NCBI GenBank assembly: GCA_964621345.1
Contig: CAZUON010000023.1
Location: 1 to 47,072, forward strand
Direction: 5' to 3'
Source: Glaciecola sp964621345
GTDB lineage: Bacteria > Pseudomonadota > Gammaproteobacteria > Enterobacterales > Alteromonadaceae
DNA: 47,072 nucleotides
Part shown: piece after piece, positions 35,288 to 44,463 of the stretch
How the letters are laid out: every line of letters starts with the position of its first letter
Position numbering within the stretch: position 1 is the first letter of the stretch
Notes under the pieces: model-generated
Database searches by the model: none
Seen by the model: only the letters and a program-made list of their open reading frames with translations
What the model was told of the DNA's origin: nothing
Program-made: the position numbers and the translations under genes

Positions 35288-36859
35288 ATGCAACGTTCTA
35301 AACTCATACCTTCACACATCAACAGTCTTGCAGATTATATCGAAGAAACATTCACAGAATTTGCGGACCGCCCTGCGTATTCGGCACTCGGGCAAGAAAA
35401 GACCTTTGCTGAAATGGAGCTGCTTTCACGCCAGTTCGCAGCTTGGTTACAAGCTCATACCAGCCTGGTACCGGGCGATAGAATTGCCATTCAACTGCCT
35501 AATTTAATTCAACATCCTATTGCAGTTTATGGTGCGCTCAGAGCGGGTTTAGTGGTGGTGAATACCAACCCTTTGTATACCGAACGAGAAATGGAACATC
35601 AATTTAACGATTCCGGCGCAAAGGCGTTGGTAATTTTAAGTGATTTATTGCCAAAGTATGAAAACATCAAGCAAAACACTGGAATTGAGCATGTGATCAT
35701 TACTAGTGCTCCACAATTGCTCACTAATGCCCCCGTCGGCCACGATGATTATACTTGTTATGCGCAAATATTTGAGCAAGCGGCATCGCTAACCTTGCAA
35801 GCACGACCGAGCATTCAGCTCGATGACACCTGTATTTTGCAGTACACCGGAGGCACCACTGGTGTGTCGAAGGGAGCAGAGCTAACGCATCAGAACGTGT
35901 TAGCGAACAGTATTCAGACCCTCGGACGTTTAGGGCAGTCTTTTAAGGCGGGAGAAGAGCTTGTGGTGTGTCCTCTTCCCCTTTATCACATTTACGCCTT
36001 TACCGTTTGTATGATGACCTTCTTTGCAAAGGGTGCAATGGTATTGTTAATTCCAAACCCACGCGATATGGACGCATTTGTAGGCGCGTTAAAAGGCCAA
36101 CCTTTTACGGCATTTGCCGGCATTAACACCTTGTTTATGGGCTTATGTGCGCATCCCGATTTTAAACAGTTAGATTTTAGCCATTTAAAAATCACGATGT
36201 CGGGAGGAACCGCTCTTACTCGCTCTGCGGCTGCATTGTGGCAAGATACAACAGGATGCTCAGTTACCGAAGGTTACGGCTTATCTGAAACCGCACCGGT
36301 AGTCGCGTTTAATATGCCGGGGCAAGAGAATATGGGTACGGTAGGCCCAGCAGTTCCTGAAACCGATATTCAAATGCTCGACGAGAACGACAACGTTGTG
36401 GCTGATGGCGAAGAGGGACAAATCGCGGTCAAAGGCCCGCAAGTGATGAAAGGCTACTGGCAGCGTCCCGACGAAACCAGCAAAGTTATGACCAAAGATG
36501 GCTACTTTAAAACAGGTGATGTAGGTTTAAGGACGCCCGACAACTGCATCAAAATAGTTGACCGGCTCAAAGACTTAATCATTGTGTCTGGCTTTAATGT
36601 GTATCCCAATGAGGTAGAAGATGTGCTTACTCAGCATCCTAGCGTAATGGAAGCTGCGGTTGTTGGTAAGGCAGACGATAAAACTCAAGAGCGCGTGTGT
36701 GCTTACATCACAGTTGATGAAAGTTACGAAGAGGAATCGGTATTAGCACATTGCAGAGCTAATTTGACTGGCTACAAAATTCCTAAAGAGATTAATGTTA
36801 TCGATGAGCTACCCAAATCAACAGTAGGTAAAATATTGCGTCGAGAGCTACGTAAGTAA
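35288..36859 (+). CDS. fadD: Long-chain-fatty-acid-CoA ligase (FadD family)
   Basis: This ANL-superfamily enzyme activates fatty acids to acyl-CoA through an acyl-adenylate. The 523-residue protein is somewhat shorter than E. coli FadD (561). The ATP-binding loop YTGGTTGVSKGA lies near residues 192-203, followed by YGLSETAPV, the hinge-region TGDVGLRTPDNCIKIVDRLKDLI and the catalytic lysine segment PKSTVGKILRREL at the C-terminus. The chain-length preference cannot be read from sequence, and alteromonads often carry more than one FadD paralogue, so the symbol is a family assignment. Confidence 0.9.
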   Translation: MQRSKLIPSHINSLADYIEETFTEFADRPAYSALGQEKTFAEMELLSRQFAAWLQAHTSLVPGDRIAIQLPNLIQHPIAVYGALRAGLVVVNTNPLYTEREMEHQFNDSGAKALVILSDLLPKYENIKQNTGIEHVIITSAPQLLTNAPVGHDDYTCYAQIFEQAASLTLQARPSIQLDDTCILQYTGGTTGVSKGAELTHQNVLANSIQTLGRLGQSFKAGEELVVCPLPLYHIYAFTVCMMTFFAKGAMVLLIPNPRDMDAFVGALKGQPFTAFAGINTLFMGLCAHPDFKQLDFSHLKITMSGGTALTRSAAALWQDTTGCSVTEGYGLSETAPVVAFNMPGQENMGTVGPAVPETDIQMLDENDNVVADGEEGQIAVKGPQVMKGYWQRPDETSKVMTKDGYFKTGDVGLRTPDNCIKIVDRLKDLIIVSGFNVYPNEVEDVLTQHPSVMEAAVVGKADDKTQERVCAYITVDESYEEESVLAHCRANLTGYKIPKEINVIDELPKSTVGKILRRELRK

Positions 36860-36873
36860 GAACTAACTTACAC

Positions 36874-36905
36874 GCTGCGCTTCACGAATTCGGTTAAAGC
36901 GCAGC
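36874..36905. other. Hairpin after fadD without a U-tract
   Basis: A 9-bp stem (GCTGCGCTT with AAGCGCAGC) encloses a 14-nt loop, 15 bp after the fadD stop. No T-run follows on either strand, so it is either a factor-dependent end, an mRNA-stabilising hairpin or chance. Confidence 0.3.
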
Positions 36906-36952
36906 ATCTCTGCTAATAATGCTGACAACAAATCATGCAATGAAAGGCCCTT

Positions 36953-37390
36953 ATGTTTCATATACAGGTTAAACGCCAAATCAACAAACCTATCCACGAA
37001 GTATTTGAAGTGCTAAGTGATCACGCTAACTATGACCAATTTAAAGGAGTAGATGGCTCAGTTCTACTTGAAGAGGGTTCCGAAGAGGCAAACGGTTTAG
37101 GCGCACTTAGAGAAATTCAAGCTGGCAAATCGGTGCTGCATGAGCGGATAGTGACCTTTGAGCGTCCGTTCAAGCTAGATTACCTTATCGAATTTAGTAA
37201 ACCCTTACCTTACCAGCACGAGTTTGGCCGCATACGCTTGAGCGAAAATGATGACGGTACACTGGTCACTTGGGAATCAAAAGGCCATATTGGGATCCCC
37301 CTGCTTGGCACATGGTATTTCGATAAACAAATACAAAAGTTTGGTGGCAGAGCCTTTGGGAGTATTTTAAAAAGCATAGATATGCAATAA
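36953..37390 (+). CDS. SRPBCC family (polyketide cyclase/START-like) protein
   Basis: The 145-residue protein has the SRPBCC helix-grip fold signature: INKPIHEVFEVLSDHANYDQF at the N-terminus, a central beta sheet with LREIQAG and ERPFKLDYLIEF, and a long C-terminal helix ending FGSILKSIDM. These domains bind hydrophobic ligands; the substrate is unknown. AAAGG lies seven bases before the ATG. It sits between fadD and an AEC permease on the same strand. Confidence 0.85.
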   Translation: MFHIQVKRQINKPIHEVFEVLSDHANYDQFKGVDGSVLLEEGSEEANGLGALREIQAGKSVLHERIVTFERPFKLDYLIEFSKPLPYQHEFGRIRLSENDDGTLVTWESKGHIGIPLLGTWYFDKQIQKFGGRAFGSILKSIDMQ

Positions 37391-37429
37391 TCCCGACTCC
37401 TTTCGAGTACTAATCTTTCAGGCCATTTT

Positions 37430-38383
37430 ATGACGCCCTTGCAGGCTTTTGTTGATTTTTCTATAAGCGTCATTGGCCCTGTCATTCTTCTTATTTCTGT
37501 TGGTTATGGCTTTTATCGCCAAGGTCTTCTAGACGACAGCTTTGTTGAAAAAGCCTCCCGCTTAATCTTTAATTACGCCTTACCTGCGTTATTATTCGTT
37601 AATATCAGCGCTAGCGATATCAGTGCCCTGACCGAGCCTAAAACTATTGCCATTGGCATTAGCGGCACCCTAATTGTGTTCATTGGATATTTGCTGTGGG
37701 TGAGCTTACGTGTGCAAGCTCGTCACGACAAAGGCGTGATTGTTCAAGGTGCATTCAGGTCTAATATGGGTATTATTGGCCTAGCATATTGCGCAAATGC
37801 TTACGGACAAGAAGGTCTGGCGTACGCGTCTATTTACTTAGGCGCTTTAACCATTGTGTACAACGTTTTATCGGTTGCCGTATTAAATGTCTTCGAAGGT
37901 TCTAGCGTTAGCATAAAGCGAATTTGTAAGGGCATTGCGACCAACCCTATTATTTTAAGTATTATTGCTGGCGTGCTTGTATCGTACTTTTCCCTACCCA
38001 CACCCGCATTTATCAATAATAGCTTAGGATATTTTGCTCAGCTAACACTTCCATTGGCCTTACTATGCACCGGTGCTTCGTTACGGTTTAGAAGTCTTGG
38101 CCGTGAATGGCGCTTAGTCTTACTGGCTTGCATCGGGAAGTGTGTGGTTTATCCTGTGATATTGCTTGGTTTGGCATTGGCATTTGATGTAAGCGGGCTG
38201 TCACTTGGCGTGGTGTTTTTAATGGCAATGAGCCCAACGGCTGCGGCAAGTTATGTGATGGTCAGAAAGATTGGCGGAAACCATCAGCTGGCGGCACAAA
38301 TTATTGCAGTATCGACTATCGTATCTTTGCCACTCACTATTGCAGGGTATTATTTGATGTTGCGCTTTACACAAATTGCGTAA
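37430..38383 (+). CDS. AEC family transporter
   Basis: The 317-residue membrane protein has about ten hydrophobic helices in two five-helix repeats, as in the auxin efflux carrier family. Family-like segments are FNYALPALLFVNIS, RSNMGIIGLAY near residue 110, LTLPLALLCTGASL and FLMAMSPTAAASYVM. Bacterial members export malate, malonate or other small organic anions, and the substrate here is not deducible. It converges on the M17 aminopeptidase gene with 19 bp between stops and no clear terminator. Confidence 0.88.
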   Translation: MTPLQAFVDFSISVIGPVILLISVGYGFYRQGLLDDSFVEKASRLIFNYALPALLFVNISASDISALTEPKTIAIGISGTLIVFIGYLLWVSLRVQARHDKGVIVQGAFRSNMGIIGLAYCANAYGQEGLAYASIYLGALTIVYNVLSVAVLNVFEGSSVSIKRICKGIATNPIILSIIAGVLVSYFSLPTPAFINNSLGYFAQLTLPLALLCTGASLRFRSLGREWRLVLLACIGKCVVYPVILLGLALAFDVSGLSLGVVFLMAMSPTAAASYVMVRKIGGNHQLAAQIIAVSTIVSLPLTIAGYYLMLRFTQIA

Positions 38384-38402
38384 AGCGCATAGCCACAATC
38401 TA

Positions 38403-39947
38403 CTATTTGTTTTCTCGGACCAGTTGGTCCATAAAGCGTACCCCCCACCCCTGACTGCCTTTAGGTGCTGTGTCGGTGCTTTGTGCCAACCAATCAACAC
38501 CGGCAATATCTAAATGTACCCACGGTAAATCTTCAGCAACAAAGGTCGCTACAACCGCCGCCCCTATACTTGCGCCCGGGCTCCCTGCCCCAGAATTTTT
38601 AATGTCAGCAATCTCTGATTTTATTTGATCAAAATGATTCGGGTGTAAAGGGAGCGGCCACACGTGCTCTCCGCTTCTTTTGCCCACGCCCATAATATCG
38701 CTCGAAAACTCAAAGTTACGGGTAACAAGGGCCGCATATTCATCGCTCAATGCGCGCACAGCAGAGCCGGTTAAGGTGGCAATATTCAGCAGTAACTTGG
38801 GCTTGTATTCTTGCTGCGCGTAAAATACCGCATCAGCCAAAATCAAACGCCCTTCAGCATCGGTACTAATAATTTCAATGCTTGTTCCTTGCATGGTATT
38901 TAATACATCTCCTGGGCGTATAGCATCCTCAGCCGGCATATTTTCGGCAAGTGGCATTACACCGACAACGTTCGCATTCTCGCCACGCTTGGCAATAGCA
39001 TACATCGTACCAGCAACAGCAGCAGCACCCGCCATATCAGACTTCATCTGCCACATGTTGTCGTTACCTTTTAAACTAATACCCCCAGTGTCAAAGGTAA
39101 TGCCCTTTCCAGCAAGTGCGATAGGTGCATCACCCTTTTTGCCGCCTGTATAGTTAATCACCAACATACGCGGCTCATGAATTGAACCCTGACCTACCCC
39201 TAACAGCGCGCCCATGCTGTTCTTTTCCATATCGCGTACATCAAGTACATCAATATCAATGTGCTTCATTCCTTTGAATAATTCACTAACGCGCTCAACA
39301 AAGAGCTCTGGATATAAACTTTTGCCAGGTTCGGTTGCTAGGTCTCGAGTAAGATGCACGCCGTCGGCAAGGAATTGTAAGTCGTCGTTATACAAGGACT
39401 CACTGCTTTTTGCATTTGGGCTTACCATCAATATTATCGATTCACCTTCATCTTTTACGCTTTTATATTTTTCAAAGCTGTAATGGCGTAAGTCGTAACC
39501 ATAAGCAATATGAGCAGCAGGTGTAGATATTGCCGTATCGATGCTCTCAATAAACATGCTGGCATTTACATCATCTGATGTCGATTTAAGCGCAGCGGCA
39601 ATACTGCCTCCAATATTTTGTAGTGCGGGTGCATCAATATCGCTGTCGCTTGCAGTTCCAACCACTAATACGTTATCTACATCGGCCAGCATTTGCAGAT
39701 GTAAGTTACTACCGAGCTTAGCGTCGAAGCTATTTAATTGCAGTAATTCAAGTAAACGGCCATCGCTTTTCTCGTTCATTTGCGAGGCCATACCGCTTAA
39801 GTTTTGCGGGTCGGAAACAAACAATACCGCAGTACTGGTGGCTTGATTTTGCGAAGTAGAAAACTCAACGCTAAGCTGTGCTTGAGCGGAAAGTGACAAT
39901 GAGGTGACAACGCCAAACATAAGCGTCTTAAATAAACTTGGTTTCAT
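38403..39947 (-). CDS. Exported M17 family leucyl aminopeptidase
   Basis: M17 peptidases remove N-terminal residues with a two-metal site. This 514-residue protein has the catalytic core: GKGITFDTGGISLKG (metal ligands Lys and Asp), MKSDMAGAAAV, and STDAEGRLILADAV (metal-binding Asp-Glu and catalytic Arg). Unlike cytoplasmic PepA, it begins with a clear signal peptide (MKPSLFKTLMFG to AQA, cleavage near residue 23), so it should be periplasmic. ATG 39947 is chosen; the in-frame TTG nine codons upstream would spoil the signal sequence. A classical pepA is expected elsewhere in the genome. Confidence 0.9.
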   Translation of the reverse strand: MKPSLFKTLMFGVVTSLSLSAQAQLSVEFSTSQNQATSTAVLFVSDPQNLSGMASQMNEKSDGRLLELLQLNSFDAKLGSNLHLQMLADVDNVLVVGTASDSDIDAPALQNIGGSIAAALKSTSDDVNASMFIESIDTAISTPAAHIAYGYDLRHYSFEKYKSVKDEGESIILMVSPNAKSSESLYNDDLQFLADGVHLTRDLATEPGKSLYPELFVERVSELFKGMKHIDIDVLDVRDMEKNSMGALLGVGQGSIHEPRMLVINYTGGKKGDAPIALAGKGITFDTGGISLKGNDNMWQMKSDMAGAAAVAGTMYAIAKRGENANVVGVMPLAENMPAEDAIRPGDVLNTMQGTSIEIISTDAEGRLILADAVFYAQQEYKPKLLLNIATLTGSAVRALSDEYAALVTRNFEFSSDIMGVGKRSGEHVWPLPLHPNHFDQIKSEIADIKNSGAGSPGASIGAAVVATFVAEDLPWVHLDIAGVDWLAQSTDTAPKGSQGWGVRFMDQLVRENK

Positions 39948-40058
39948 GCGAATATCCGTTAACTTAAACAACAATAATAGTAACGATTATAGACACTTAG
40001 ATAAATATCAATTTACTTGCTGTAACACATCAGCTTTTTGGATGTTTGTACCTAAAAA

Positions 40059-40415
40059 TTATTCACTCCACACCGCAAACTCACTTCCACCAGGCTCAAT
40101 AAAATGAAAGCGACGGCCACCCGGAAAGCTAAAAACCTCCTTATTAATTTGCCCGCCAGCCGCTTCAACCTTAGCTTGAGAGTCGGCTAAGTCTTTAGAA
40201 TAAAGCACTACTAGCGCACTGCCTTTTTCGCTGTTCATCGAGGATTCAGAACTAAACATACCACCTTCAATTTGATGCCCTACAAAGCAAGTGTAGTCAG
40301 GACCGTAGTCAACAAACTCCCATGCAAACGCGTGCTTAAAAAACGTTTTGCTCGCGGCAATATCCTTTGTCGGGATTTCTAAATAGTGTATTTGATGATG
40401 ACGCTGTTCAACCAT
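40059..40415 (-). CDS. VOC family protein
   Basis: The 118-residue protein is a single vicinal-oxygen-chelate (glyoxalase/bleomycin-resistance fold) domain with paired beta-alpha-beta-beta-beta modules: HYLEIPTKDIAASKTFFKHAFAW at the start and FHFIEPGGSEFAVW at the end. Potential metal ligands are a His near residue 9 and a late Glu. The substrate cannot be inferred. AGGAAG precedes the ATG. Confidence 0.87.
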   Translation of the reverse strand: MVEQRHHQIHYLEIPTKDIAASKTFFKHAFAWEFVDYGPDYTCFVGHQIEGGMFSSESSMNSEKGSALVVLYSKDLADSQAKVEAAGGQINKEVFSFPGGRRFHFIEPGGSEFAVWSE

Positions 40416-40474
40416 GACGACTTCCTTTTCTGTTAGCTAAAAAGCACTTTATGAAGTGAGTTTTACGTAATAAG

Positions 40475-41656
40475 TTAAATGAAAACAACCAATACTCTAC
40501 TCACAATACAGCCAAACACAACCAAAAGCACGGGTACCCGAAAACGGCTTAAGGCAGCAAAGGCAATAGCCGCAATAGCTAAATCCGCGGGCTGATTGAT
40601 TGCATGTACAAATATAGGGTTGTAAAGCGCCGCGGCCAAAAGCCCAACCACAGCGGCATTTGCACCTGCAATAGCTCTACTCAGTTGTGGTTTTGTGCTT
40701 AAGCGATGCCAAAAAGGCAAAATGGCAAGCACTAGCAAAAAGCCCGGTAGAAATATAAATAGTGTGGCGATTAACGCTCCTGTGATACCCCCAGCGCCAT
40801 TTGCATCTTCCTGTAAAAAGCCCAGATAAGCGGCAAAAGAAAACATCGGGCCCGGCATTGCTTGGGTTGCACCATAACCTGCTAAAAAGTCTGCCTGAGA
40901 TAGGTACGATGCCCCTACCATCGCTTCTTCTAAAAGTGGTAATACAACATGTCCGCCACCAAATACGAGCGCACCAGTACGGTAAAAGTCGTTTGCAGTG
41001 TTTGAAACAAAAGGCAAAGCGACAAATAGTAACGCAAACAACAGAAAACATATGATTGCAAAGCTGCGCCCACTAAGCGTTTGCTTGTTGTAGCTAGCAG
41101 CCCCATCGGTAACGACTTTTTCTGAGCTATCTTCAGACAGCATAAAATATCCCAGCGCCGCACCGACAAAAATCACTGCAACTTGCACATAAATATTGCT
41201 AAAAAGTAGCATTAGCACAAAGCTCAACAAAGCAATGAAGAATCTGGATTTGCCAAAACACAAATTCTTCCCCATTCCCAATACACCTTGCAACACTACT
41301 GCACAGGCTAAAATAGCAAGTCCTTGCAATACCGCTTGCCCATGAACGCCGTTGAACAAAAATAGTGTATTGGCAAATACAATCAACAGAATAACCGACG
41401 GCAAGGTAAAGGCGATAAATGCCAATATTGCACCAAGTAAGCCACCTCGCTGCAAACCAATACTAAAGCCTACTTGGCTACTTGCAGGCCCGGGTAAGGT
41501 ATGACAAAGCGCAATGATGTTTGCGTACTGTTGCTCGTCGAGCCATTTGCGCTGCTCAACAAAGGCCCTTCGAAAGTACATAAGGTGAGCTACTGGGCCA
41601 CCAAAAGAGGTACAGCCTAACTTTAAAAATACCCAAAAAATATTGAGATATACCAT
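40475..41656 (-). CDS. chrA: Chromate transporter ChrA (long-chain type)
   Basis: The 393-residue membrane protein contains two chromate_transp domains in tandem. The first opens with FLKLGCTSFGGPVAHL (about 8-23) and includes CHTLPGPASSQVGF; the second repeats the pattern with FGGGHVVLPLLEEAMV and GYGATQAMPGPMFSFAAYLG. Around ten to twelve transmembrane helices are predicted. The family exports chromate, and some members have other roles. Its ATG is 6 bp after the stop of the 41663-42145 gene, so the two are probably cotranscribed. Confidence 0.92.
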   Translation of the reverse strand: MVYLNIFWVFLKLGCTSFGGPVAHLMYFRRAFVEQRKWLDEQQYANIIALCHTLPGPASSQVGFSIGLQRGGLLGAILAFIAFTLPSVILLIVFANTLFLFNGVHGQAVLQGLAILACAVVLQGVLGMGKNLCFGKSRFFIALLSFVLMLLFSNIYVQVAVIFVGAALGYFMLSEDSSEKVVTDGAASYNKQTLSGRSFAIICFLLFALLFVALPFVSNTANDFYRTGALVFGGGHVVLPLLEEAMVGASYLSQADFLAGYGATQAMPGPMFSFAAYLGFLQEDANGAGGITGALIATLFIFLPGFLLVLAILPFWHRLSTKPQLSRAIAGANAAVVGLLAAALYNPIFVHAINQPADLAIAAIAFAALSRFRVPVLLVVFGCIVSRVLVVFI

Positions 41657-41662
41657 ATTCCG

Positions 41663-42145
41663 CTAGCTTGCCTCTATACCCAAACAGGTTTGCGCACTGA
41701 TGGGAATGATTAAATATTTATCTTGCTTACGAAGAGACGCCGTAAGTTGCAGTTCAACACGGGTATCACCGGTTAATTTATGACTCAATAGACTCGACCG
41801 ACATATAAACGCAAGCGCCTCTGCTTGATAAGCGCCAAGTTCACCGCTCACTCCCTTCACATTTACTGTAAGTTCAATAAGCGATTTGTTTTCACGATAG
41901 GTGAGTAAAAGCCCCTCGACATCTGGCGACGCAAACATGTTTTCACGAACCTCATCGGCCATGTCTTGGTATGACGTGCTTGCGTTAAAATTGTATATCA
42001 ACAATATAGAAACAACCGCCATGAGTGCTAACCCGACTTTAAGAACCGTGCTTTTGCTCGGTTCACTTTGAGTGCTCGGTGAGTTCGATTCACTAGGCTC
42101 GCTGGTGCTGTTTTCGGCCTCTACGTTGGATTCATTTTGTTGCAT
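41663..42145 (-). CDS. Membrane-anchored protein of unknown function upstream of chrA
   Basis: I do not recognise this 160-residue protein. It begins with a Ser/Glu-rich, low-complexity cytoplasmic stretch (about 1-32), followed by one transmembrane helix (about 34-52) and a folded extracytoplasmic part of about 105 residues. That part has two cysteines (AFICRSS and AQTCLG) that could form a disulfide. AAGGGG precedes the ATG. It is tightly linked to chrA, which suggests but does not show a shared role. Confidence 0.75.
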   Translation of the reverse strand: MQQNESNVEAENSTSEPSESNSPSTQSEPSKSTVLKVGLALMAVVSILLIYNFNASTSYQDMADEVRENMFASPDVEGLLLTYRENKSLIELTVNVKGVSGELGAYQAEALAFICRSSLLSHKLTGDTRVELQLTASLRKQDKYLIIPISAQTCLGIEAS

Positions 42146-42182
42146 ATTTGAGCCCCTTAAATATAAACATTACGATAGCCTC

Positions 42183-42401
42183 TTAAAAGAAACGTCGGCC
42201 ACTTAAAGCTATATACGCCGCAAACATACCTACTAGTGCATAAATAACCTCAAATGCATCTACCGTATCCCAATTGCCGTCGAGCGCAGTTTTTATAAGA
42301 AATGCAGTCAACAATAATGAGGGGAGAGACATTAGCCCTATAACAACTCTTACTTTTATAGGAAGCGTCTTTGATTTAGATGGCTGTGGTGCTTTTGACA
42401 T
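42183..42401 (-). CDS. Small two-helix membrane protein
   Basis: This 72-residue protein is not recognised. It has a Lys/Pro/Ser-rich start and two predicted helices (about 16-36 and 48-66). AGGAC precedes the ATG. It is the second of four small minus-strand membrane proteins between the GNAT gene and chrA. Confidence 0.65.
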   Translation of the reverse strand: MSKAPQPSKSKTLPIKVRVVIGLMSLPSLLLTAFLIKTALDGNWDTVDAFEVIYALVGMFAAYIALSGRRFF

Positions 42402-42439
42402 TTATGGTCCTAGTTATATTTTGCTATTCAGGGTCTTTC

Positions 42440-42724
42440 TCAAAGCCCTTTTGATTTTATTTCGGTGACTTCGTGTAAAAGGTCAGCCTTACGCATGGCG
42501 CCTTGCCCCGTAACAAAGATACTAACAGCGAAGGTAGTAGCAAGCATAAGTGGTGAGAGCTCATGATTATTGAGATACACAATTAAAACAGGAAGAAGCG
42601 TGAAAACTAACAACATGGCAGGTAAGTAATTAAGTCGGCTTATCTCTTTGTTAATTTTTGCAATGCGTTTGTTGTTGGCTAAGCCTATTAGGCCCTCTAC
42701 ATCTTTAGTTGTTTTAATATCCAT
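42440..42724 (-). CDS. Small two-helix membrane protein
   Basis: This 94-residue protein is not recognised. An amphipathic, Lys-rich N-terminal region (1-30) precedes two hydrophobic helices (about 33-50 and 57-73) and a charged tail ending SKGL. ATG 42724 has AAGGA at seven bases; an in-frame TTG two codons upstream is less likely. Confidence 0.68.
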   Translation of the reverse strand: MDIKTTKDVEGLIGLANNKRIAKINKEISRLNYLPAMLLVFTLLPVLIVYLNNHELSPLMLATTFAVSIFVTGQGAMRKADLLHEVTEIKSKGL

Positions 42725-42851
42725 ATACAATCCTTAGCAATGTTTGTCAGGGAACATTTATTAATATAAACGCTACTTGTATACGACTTCAATGACTAAG
42801 TATGCTCAACTTTTTATTAATACAATTTTGTGCAGGAAAGTGATAAATGCT

Positions 42852-43061
42852 CTACGTTAACTTTGCGTTTGCTGTCTTTTTAAAGCTAATAAGTAAAGCT
42901 AACATTAGACCAATGCCCAAACCAGTAATGACTCCAGAAAAACCATCCGCGCTCAAACCAAGCATTGTTTCGTCTTGCTTTGTGCTTGCAACCCAGTAAC
43001 TAAGCACAAACGAAATACTTGCTATGCATGAAACTAGTACTGCCTTAAATTTGATATCCAT
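42852..43061 (-). CDS. Small two-helix membrane protein
   Basis: This 69-residue protein is not recognised. It has two hydrophobic helices (about 6-24 and 42-58), separated by TKQDETMLGLSADG, and a Lys-rich tail. ATG 43061 has GGA at good spacing; ATG 43073, four codons upstream, has none. Confidence 0.6.
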   Translation of the reverse strand: MDIKFKAVLVSCIASISFVLSYWVASTKQDETMLGLSADGFSGVITGLGIGLMLALLISFKKTANAKLT

Positions 43062-43215
43062 TGGATTTTCCATTCATTTGATTGGTGTTAGGGAACTATA
43101 GTCTATAACGAGAAAACTGCGCCCATCGGCTTGGTTTAAAGATACAAAGATTACCCGTGCTAAGAAATGAAATTAGCCGCGAGTAATTAGCCAAGCTTAT
43201 TGAACTGGGATGTAG

Positions 43216-43722
43216 TTACCGCTTTGTGTAAATAAATTTGAGCACTGGGTCTAAATTACCCTCTACCATTACCATTGAATCAAGGATTGCCCCTGATGAT
43301 TCGATAAGCTTTTTTGACGCTAAATTGCTCGCATGGCAATGAATGTGAATATCTGAAATACCCCTACTACTTGCCTGTTGTATGGTTCGCATCAAAAGCT
43401 TCGTACCTACCCCCTTGCCGCGATAACTCGGTCTCACACCCAAACCGATATGACCACCAGCATGTTGTAGCGATGCATTTAAACGATGACGCAAATGCGA
43501 GCAGCCAATTATCTCTTGGTTTTCTACTAACCAGAATGTTGTATTTGGAACCATATGGTCAGGTAAGTTAACCCCATTTGAATAGTCATTCAACGTTTGG
43601 ATAAAAGCAGGAAAGTTCGAAAAATCTAAATCCATAGGATAGGGGTAACGTTCTTCGCTACCCAATTCTTGAATGTATTGGATATAACTCTCTTTGAGCT
43701 CTATCACAGGTTTTACAAGCAT
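43216..43722 (-). CDS. GNAT family N-acetyltransferase
   Basis: The 168-residue protein has the GNAT acetyl-CoA fold: the beta4 strand and following loop read HIGLGVRPSYRGKGVGTKLL, with the Q/R-x-x-G-x-G/A motif as RGKGVGT, and the later NLASKKLIESSGA is the typical beta6-alpha region. The N-terminal part resembles YjaB/YkwB-like acetyltransferases (LKESYIQYIQELGSEERYPYP). The acceptor is unknown. AGAAGG precedes the ATG. No attC-like site was recognised next to it, so it is treated as chromosomal. Confidence 0.87.
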   Translation of the reverse strand: MLVKPVIELKESYIQYIQELGSEERYPYPMDLDFSNFPAFIQTLNDYSNGVNLPDHMVPNTTFWLVENQEIIGCSHLRHRLNASLQHAGGHIGLGVRPSYRGKGVGTKLLMRTIQQASSRGISDIHIHCHASNLASKKLIESSGAILDSMVMVEGNLDPVLKFIYTKR

Positions 43723-43828
43723 TAGCCTTCTCTGTGATTGCTATTAAATAGGAATTATACAGCATTTATGCTCATATGCATTTGCAAGTCCCAAATGACT
43801 TTGACTAGCAAAAGCCTTGAGAGTGTTA

Positions 43829-44449
43829 TTACGCAACGATTGCTTTTAAAAACTGCTGGCCTTGCTCGCCTATCAACCATACAAACGCACAAATATTAAT
43901 TACAACCGTTAGCCAATAGACCTTTTTAAACTCTTTTTTGCTGGACTTGTGTCTCAGTTTATTTTGCGCATAAAAAGCACCAGGCCAACCGCCAAGCAAA
44001 GCAAGTAGATGAAGATGCCCCTCTGGGGTACGCCAACGTCTATTTTTAGCCGAAGATTTATCATAAGCATAAACAATGAAGGTCAAAGTGCTTGCCCCAG
44101 CATAAAAATATAAAACTTCTATGGGCAATAGTTTCAATAGAGTAAGTGATATCAAAACAAGGCAAAAAATACCTAAAATTAAAGAGCCAAGTTTGTTTGA
44201 CCTTTTAGGTTTAGCGGCTCTAGATTTGCGGTCACGTACTAAACTTACATTTACAGCTTTACACTTTCCGCGAGCCTCGTTGACTTGTTCGTACACAATT
44301 AAGTCGCCCTCAACGGGCCTTTTAGAGCGCGTTTGAAAGGACTTAATATGAACAAAAGATCTGGCGCCGCCACCGTTTGGCTCAACAAACCCAAATCCTT
44401 TATCGTCGTTCCAATTTATTAGCTTTCCCTGAAATCTTAGCTTTCTCAT
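43829..44449 (-). CDS. Cold-shock domain and DUF1294 fusion membrane protein
   Basis: The N-terminal 65 residues form a cold-shock nucleic-acid-binding domain with RNP1-like KGFGFVEP and an FVHI segment. Two hydrophobic helices follow (about 87-105 and 110-127), then a DUF1294 domain with the conserved YAYDKSSAKNRRWRTPE, LLALLGGWPGAFYAQ and RHKSSKKEFKKVYW. The fusion is a recognised architecture, but its function is unknown. ATG 44449 is preferred; a TTG four codons upstream lies directly on a possible AGGG ribosome-binding site. It is 14 bp after the VOC gene on the same strand. Confidence 0.85.
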   Translation of the reverse strand: MRKLRFQGKLINWNDDKGFGFVEPNGGGARSFVHIKSFQTRSKRPVEGDLIVYEQVNEARGKCKAVNVSLVRDRKSRAAKPKRSNKLGSLILGIFCLVLISLTLLKLLPIEVLYFYAGASTLTFIVYAYDKSSAKNRRWRTPEGHLHLLALLGGWPGAFYAQNKLRHKSSKKEFKKVYWLTVVINICAFVWLIGEQGQQFLKAIVA

Positions 44450-44463
44450 TCTATTGGACAACC

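Noticed and set aside
43074..43215. attC-like remnant downstream of the GNAT gene
   Set aside because: GCTTGG/CCAAGC arms exist, but no RYYYAAC/GTTRRRY box pair could be found, so the acetyltransferase is not called a cassette.
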